Of a stretch of 64,000 nucleotides of DNA, positions 60,813 through 64,000 are shown one piece after another. Position 1 is the stretch's first letter; every line of letters begins with the position of its first letter. Below the pieces are notes generated by a model. The model had not been told where the DNA came from. It saw nothing but the letters and a program-made list of their open reading frames with translations, and made no database searches. The DNA is from CAUZWH01 sp965224275 (GTDB taxonomy: Bacteria > Pseudomonadota > Alphaproteobacteria > SHVV01). The position numbers and the translations under genes are program-made. The DNA is taken from positions 434,001 to 498,000 of the forward strand of contig CBDCYR010000012.1 of NCBI GenBank assembly GCA_965224275.1, written 5' to 3'.

Positions 60813-62135
60813 TCAGACTGCGCCCAGCGCTTGATCGAGGTCGCGAATCAGGTCACCGACCGTCTCGAGCCCGATCGATAGACGGACAACATCTGGGCCG
60901 GCGCCGGCCGCGACGAGTTGCTCCGCATTGAGTTGGCGGTGCGTTGTTGAGGCCGGGTGAAGCACCAGGCTGCGGGTATCGCCGATATTGGCGAGATGCG
61001 AAAAGATCTCGACGTTTTCAACCAGACTGACGCCGGCTTCGAAGCCGCCTTTGAGACTGCATGTGAACACCGCGCCACAGCCCTTCGGCAAATATTTCTG
61101 GCCAAGATCATAATAGGGGCTGGACTTCAATCGCGGATACGACACCGATGCCACCTTGGGATGCTGGTCGAGAAACTCGGACACCTGCAATGCGTTTTCG
61201 GAATGCCGCGCCATGCGAAGCGGCAGCGTTTCGATCCCGGTGAGAATAAGAAAAGCATTAAGCGGGCTGAGCGGAGCCCCGAGGTCCCTTAGACCGACCG
61301 TTCGCGCGGCCACGCAAAACGCCATCGTGCCAAACGTTTCATAGAAGGTAAGCCCGTGATACGACGGCGCCGGCTGGCTCAAGCTTGGAAATTTGTCGTT
61401 TTGGGACCAATCGAAACGACCGGACTCAACGATAGCACCCCCCACCGAGTTACCGTGCCCGCCAAGAAATTTGGTCAGGGAGTGGACGATCAGATCGGCG
61501 CCCCAATCGAACGGGCGGCACAGATAGGGCGTCGCCATGGTGTTGTCGACGATCAGGGGAACCCCGGCGTCGTGCGCGATCGTGGCGATTTTCTCGATGT
61601 CCACCACGATGCCACCCGGATTGGTAAGGTTTTCCACGAAGATAGCCTTGCATTTGGGCGTCAGCGCTTTGCGAAAGTTCGCCGGATCGACCGGATCAAC
61701 CATGTGCGCCGTCCACCCCATCTTCGCGAAGCTATGGGTGAACTGGGTGATCGACCCGCCATAGAGCTTATCGGAAGCGATGAACTCGTCGCCGGCTTCA
61801 AGCAACGTATGAAATAGCAGGAGTTGCGCACCGTGGCCGGAGCCTGCGCATAGGCCGGCGGCCCCGTTTTCCAATCCGGCAATCCGTTCCTCGAGGACGG
61901 AAACGGTCGGGTTGGTGAGCCGCGTGTAGATATTGCCAAATGTCTGCAGGTTGAACAGCGACGCCGCATGATCAACGTCGTCAAACACATAGGACGTTGT
62001 CTGATAGATCGGTGTTATGCGCGCGCCAGTGGTTGGGTCGGGAGCGGCGCCGGCATGGATCGCCAAGGTTTCGAAGCCATACTCCTCGGCATCGGCTTCG
62101 ATATCGTCCCAGCTTGGGGGTATCGCGTCGTTCAT
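60813..62135 (-). CDS. O-acetylhomoserine sulfhydrylase / PLP-dependent Cys/Met metabolism enzyme
   Basis: 440 residues from ATG 62135 (the frame is open to 62297 but the leader is not family-like). ETLAIHAGAAPDPTTGARIT, PIYQTTSYVFDDVDHA and ENLTNPGGIVVDIEKIATIA are typical of MetY-type enzymes; the PLP lysine lies in LIVHSLTKFLGGHGNSVGG. The C-terminal part ends HRQLNAEQLVAAGAGPDVVR and LSIGLE. It makes homocysteine or methionine precursors from O-acetylhomoserine and sulfide. The upstream 60 bases hold the 21-bp palindrome; I checked for a SAM riboswitch and could not support one. Confidence 0.9.
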   Translation of the reverse strand: MNDAIPPSWDDIEADAEEYGFETLAIHAGAAPDPTTGARITPIYQTTSYVFDDVDHAASLFNLQTFGNIYTRLTNPTVSVLEERIAGLENGAAGLCAGSGHGAQLLLFHTLLEAGDEFIASDKLYGGSITQFTHSFAKMGWTAHMVDPVDPANFRKALTPKCKAIFVENLTNPGGIVVDIEKIATIAHDAGVPLIVDNTMATPYLCRPFDWGADLIVHSLTKFLGGHGNSVGGAIVESGRFDWSQNDKFPSLSQPAPSYHGLTFYETFGTMAFCVAARTVGLRDLGAPLSPLNAFLILTGIETLPLRMARHSENALQVSEFLDQHPKVASVSYPRLKSSPYYDLGQKYLPKGCGAVFTCSLKGGFEAGVSLVENVEIFSHLANIGDTRSLVLHPASTTHRQLNAEQLVAAGAGPDVVRLSIGLETVGDLIRDLDQALGAV

Positions 62136-62194
62136 GGGGGTGCCTCGCGTGCGTTCGGCAGGATTTGGCCCGGTCAGGTCAAACGTAAAACGTT

Positions 62195-62215
62195 CTAGTG
62201 GATTCCATCCACTAG
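62195..62215. repeat. Dispersed 21-bp palindrome, copy 5
   Basis: Arms CTAGTGGAT and ATCCACTAG around TCC. The TAG stop of the minus-strand CoA-binding gene (62212-62214) lies in the right arm. Confidence 0.85.
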
Positions 62216-62730
62216 ATCCGTTTGCCGCGCTTGCTGCTGATGACGCGGGTGTTGACGCCAAGCCAGCCGATCTCGCCGCTGAGCCGACCGTACTCAATTT
62301 TTGGGCAGCGATTCATGACGACCTTGAGGCCGGCCTGCTCGGCCCGTTCTGCAGCGGCGTCGTTGCGCACGCCAAGTTGCATCCACAGCACCTTGGCGCC
62401 GATCTCAATCGCTTCCTCGGCGATCGGCGGGACTGCGTCGGAGCGACGAAACACCTGCACCATATCGACGGGATCGGCGATTTCCTTGAGGCTGCCATAA
62501 ACGGTCTCGCCGAGGATGTTCGATCCGGTTTCCTTCGGATTTACCGGAATCACACGGTAGCCCTTGGCCTGCAGATACTTCATCGCAAAGTAACTGGGCC
62601 GGTTCCAGTTTGGGCTGGCGCCGACCATCGCGATCGTTTGTACGCGTTTGAGAATCGCGCGGATCAGTTGATTGGAATAACTATCGTGGTGAGCGAGGTA
62701 GGGGGCACCGTCAATCGTTGCGTCGCTCAT
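62212..62730 (-). CDS. CoA-binding domain protein
   Basis: 172 residues from ATG 62730. The Rossmann-like CoA_binding_2 fold is clear: QTIAMVGASPNWNRPSYFAM, QAKGYRVIPVNPKETGSNIL, GETVYGSLKEIADPVDMVQV, KVLWMQLGVRND and VVMNRCPKIEYGRL. Small stand-alone relatives (YccU-like) bind CoA or CoA esters; a regulatory or binding role is assumed. The ATG overlaps the stop of the upstream enoyl-CoA hydratase gene (ATGA), fitting a link to acyl-CoA metabolism. Confidence 0.88.
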   Translation of the reverse strand: MSDATIDGAPYLAHHDSYSNQLIRAILKRVQTIAMVGASPNWNRPSYFAMKYLQAKGYRVIPVNPKETGSNILGETVYGSLKEIADPVDMVQVFRRSDAVPPIAEEAIEIGAKVLWMQLGVRNDAAAERAEQAGLKVVMNRCPKIEYGRLSGEIGWLGVNTRVISSKRGKRI

Positions 62731-63518
62731 CGCCCCTCCCATCGCGGCGGGCGCTTCTCCAGGAACGCATCGATCCCTTCCTCGGCGTCGTGGGCGAGCA
62801 TATTGCGCGCCATTGCTTCGGCGGCAACGTCATAGGCCTTGCCGATCTCAAGATCGATCTGGCTATAGAACGCACGTTTGCCGATGGCGATCGCTAGCGG
62901 CGATTTCGCTGCGATCTGGGTTGCCAGGCCCATGGTTTCGCTGGCGAGCGCGTCGTCGGCGACGACGCGATTGATGAGCCCGGACGCGACCGCGGTGTCG
63001 GCGTCGATCGCGTCGCCGGTTAGCAACATTTCCATCGCGCGTTTGCGGCCAACATTGCGGGTCAGCGCAACCAGCGGCGTCGAGCAGAAGAGACCGATGT
63101 GGACGCCCGGCGTGGCAAATGCGGCCGAACGCCCGGCAACCGCAAGATCACAGCTTGCGACCAATTGGCAGCCCGCTGCCGTCGCAATCGCGTGCACCTG
63201 TGCGATCACCGGTTTAGGCAAATCGACGATCTCCTTCATCAGTCGGCTCGATAGCGCGAATAGTGATCTGTAGTAGGCCTCTTCGGGGTTTGCGCGGAGC
63301 TGTTTCATATCGTGGCCGGCGCAAAATGCCGGGCCTATGGCGGCGATAATGACAACTCGAATCGCGTCATCGGCGGCAATCAGGTCGAACTGGTGCAACA
63401 ACTCGTCCAGCATTTCGCGCGACAGCGAGTTCCGCGAGCCCGGTCGATTCATTGTCAATGTGGCGATGCCGGCCGCATCCTCGCGCAGCAGCGATGCCTG
63501 ATTAGTTGCTGACGTCAC
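62727..63518 (-). CDS. Enoyl-CoA hydratase/isomerase family protein
   Basis: 263 residues from GTG 63518 (AAGGCGTG upstream); the frame allows an ATG at 63554 with 12 more residues. Crotonase features: ATLTMNRPGSRNSLSREMLD, FCAGHDMKQL (first oxyanion-hole segment), IAQVHAIATAAGCQLVASCD (second) and ATPGVHIGLF. The His-Asp-Met-Lys-Gln-Leu pattern is common in crotonases of uncertain substrate (ECHDC3-like). Cytoplasmic; hydrates enoyl-CoA or a related reaction. Forms an operon with the CoA-binding protein. Confidence 0.88.
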   Translation of the reverse strand: MTSATNQASLLREDAAGIATLTMNRPGSRNSLSREMLDELLHQFDLIAADDAIRVVIIAAIGPAFCAGHDMKQLRANPEEAYYRSLFALSSRLMKEIVDLPKPVIAQVHAIATAAGCQLVASCDLAVAGRSAAFATPGVHIGLFCSTPLVALTRNVGRKRAMEMLLTGDAIDADTAVASGLINRVVADDALASETMGLATQIAAKSPLAIAIGKRAFYSQIDLEIGKAYDVAAEAMARNMLAHDAEEGIDAFLEKRPPRWEGR

Positions 63519-63650
63519 AGTTTCACGCCTTGTGATCACGTACGCTTTCAACAAACATAGCGTGGCGAGGGTGGCTGCGCCATAAACGCGGGACGACGTT
63601 TGGACGACGAGACGCTAAATTCCTTCCACTCGCGCGGCGGGAGCGGAACC

Positions 63651-64000
63651 ATGAGTAAAATTACGGTCGAAGATTTTGAGGCCATCCGTCGGGAACAACT
63701 CCCCTTCACCGCCAATTTCCCTGCGCGGGCGGAGCGAATCGACGCCGGCGAGGCAGTCTTCCGCCTGGCCTATAGCGACGGCTTGTTGCGGCCCGGTGGC
63801 ACCATCAATGGGCCGGCGATGATGGCGCTGGCTGATATGACGATGTATGCGGTTGTGATGAGTGAGATCGGTAAAGCGACGATGGCCGTGACGTCGAACC
63901 TCAATATGAACTTCTTACGTCGGCCAGGACAGCGCGACCTCATTGCCAAGGGGCGGATCCTTAAACTTGGGGGATTATATACGAAAGTGCCACTTTCCGA
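63651..64000 (+). CDS. PaaI-type thioesterase, partial, apparently cut by an IS end
   Basis: About 106 native codons are visible. MSKITVEDFEAIRREQLPFT is followed by the hotdog active-site segment RPGGTINGPAMMALADMTMY (Asn/Gly/Asp) and TSNLNMNFLRRPG. The native sequence appears to stop after KGRILKL at about 63969; the next bases, GGGGATTATATACGAAAGTG, match the IS1595-type end seen at 7563. The frame stays open to the window edge. If the IS reading is right, the C-terminal third of the enzyme is lost. Confidence 0.7.
   Translation, partial: MSKITVEDFEAIRREQLPFTANFPARAERIDAGEAVFRLAYSDGLLRPGGTINGPAMMALADMTMYAVVMSEIGKATMAVTSNLNMNFLRRPGQRDLIAKGRILKLGGLYTKVPLS
63970..64000. mobile_element. Probable left end of an IS1595-type element at the window edge
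   Basis: GGGGATTATATACGAAAGTG CC resembles GGGAACTATATCGGAAAGTG CC at 7563 (about 18 of 22 positions) and follows abruptly on thioesterase sequence. Only 31 bases are visible, so the call is tentative. Confidence 0.55.

Noticed and set aside
62135..62212. SAM-type riboswitch upstream of the O-acetylhomoserine sulfhydrylase
   Set aside because: The short leader lacks recognisable SAM-II or SAM/SAH conserved cores and is partly the dispersed palindrome.
1..64000. CRISPR array
   Set aside because: No regularly spaced short repeats were seen; the dispersed palindromes are kilobases apart.

Overview
The window looks like the chromosome of an alphaproteobacterium, probably a Rhodospirillales-type lineage. 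The evidence is the high GC content, an NDUFS4-type accessory complex I subunit, a COX15-type heme A synthase, a Coq4-type protein and many aromatic/lipid-style SDR, thioesterase and enoyl-CoA hydratase genes. No marker allows a species name.

Left flank (1-10.5 kb): ordinary chromosomal genes. They include two amidohydrolases, a cupin, a GNAT acetyltransferase, an EamA transporter, a Coq4-like protein, two SDRs, DUF192, a thioesterase, tRNA-Pro(TGG) and an NDUFS4-like subunit. An IS1595 copy has cut off a HlyD-type secretion adaptor here.

Mobile and defence island (10.5-53.7 kb): it starts at tRNA-Arg(TCT), followed by a P4-type tyrosine integrase. The region is a pile of mobile DNA: two 2,658-bp IS91-type elements that also carry a tyrosine recombinase (opposite orientations), a third IS91-type element, two IS5-type copies with TNA duplications, an IS21 element interrupted by both an IS110 and a passenger-carrying IS1595-type transposon, a RIT element (three tyrosine recombinases), an IS256 element and IS3/IS30 scraps. 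Two copies of a CHC2-primase plus primase-helicase module lie in direct orientation; the left copy is decayed. Between them sits a minus-strand operon read as HTH remnant, HsdM remnant, SNF2/DUF3883 helicase, unknown 315-aa protein, DUF1156 DNA methylase and HEPN-DUF499 ATPase, which I interpret as an anti-phage system. Its helicase gene is cut twice by insertion sequences. Removing both gives an exact 1,170-codon frame, so the system was intact until recently. A second defence candidate, a fused AAA ATPase-DUF4435 (PARIS-like) gene with a one-base frameshift, lies at 16.2-17.8 kb.

Right flank (53.7-64 kb): chromosomal genes again. They are a TIGR03032 protein preceded by a perfect 120-bp tandem duplication, a frameshifted TolC-type protein, a 2OG-Fe(II) oxygenase-like protein, a ChaC-like gamma-glutamylcyclotransferase, COX15, an MFS transporter, an O-acetylhomoserine sulfhydrylase, a CoA-binding protein, an enoyl-CoA hydratase, and a thioesterase apparently cut by another IS1595-type end at the window edge. 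A small palindrome (arms CTAGTGGAT/ATCCACTAG) recurs five times, only in the two chromosomal flanks, and supplies the TAG stop codon of three genes.
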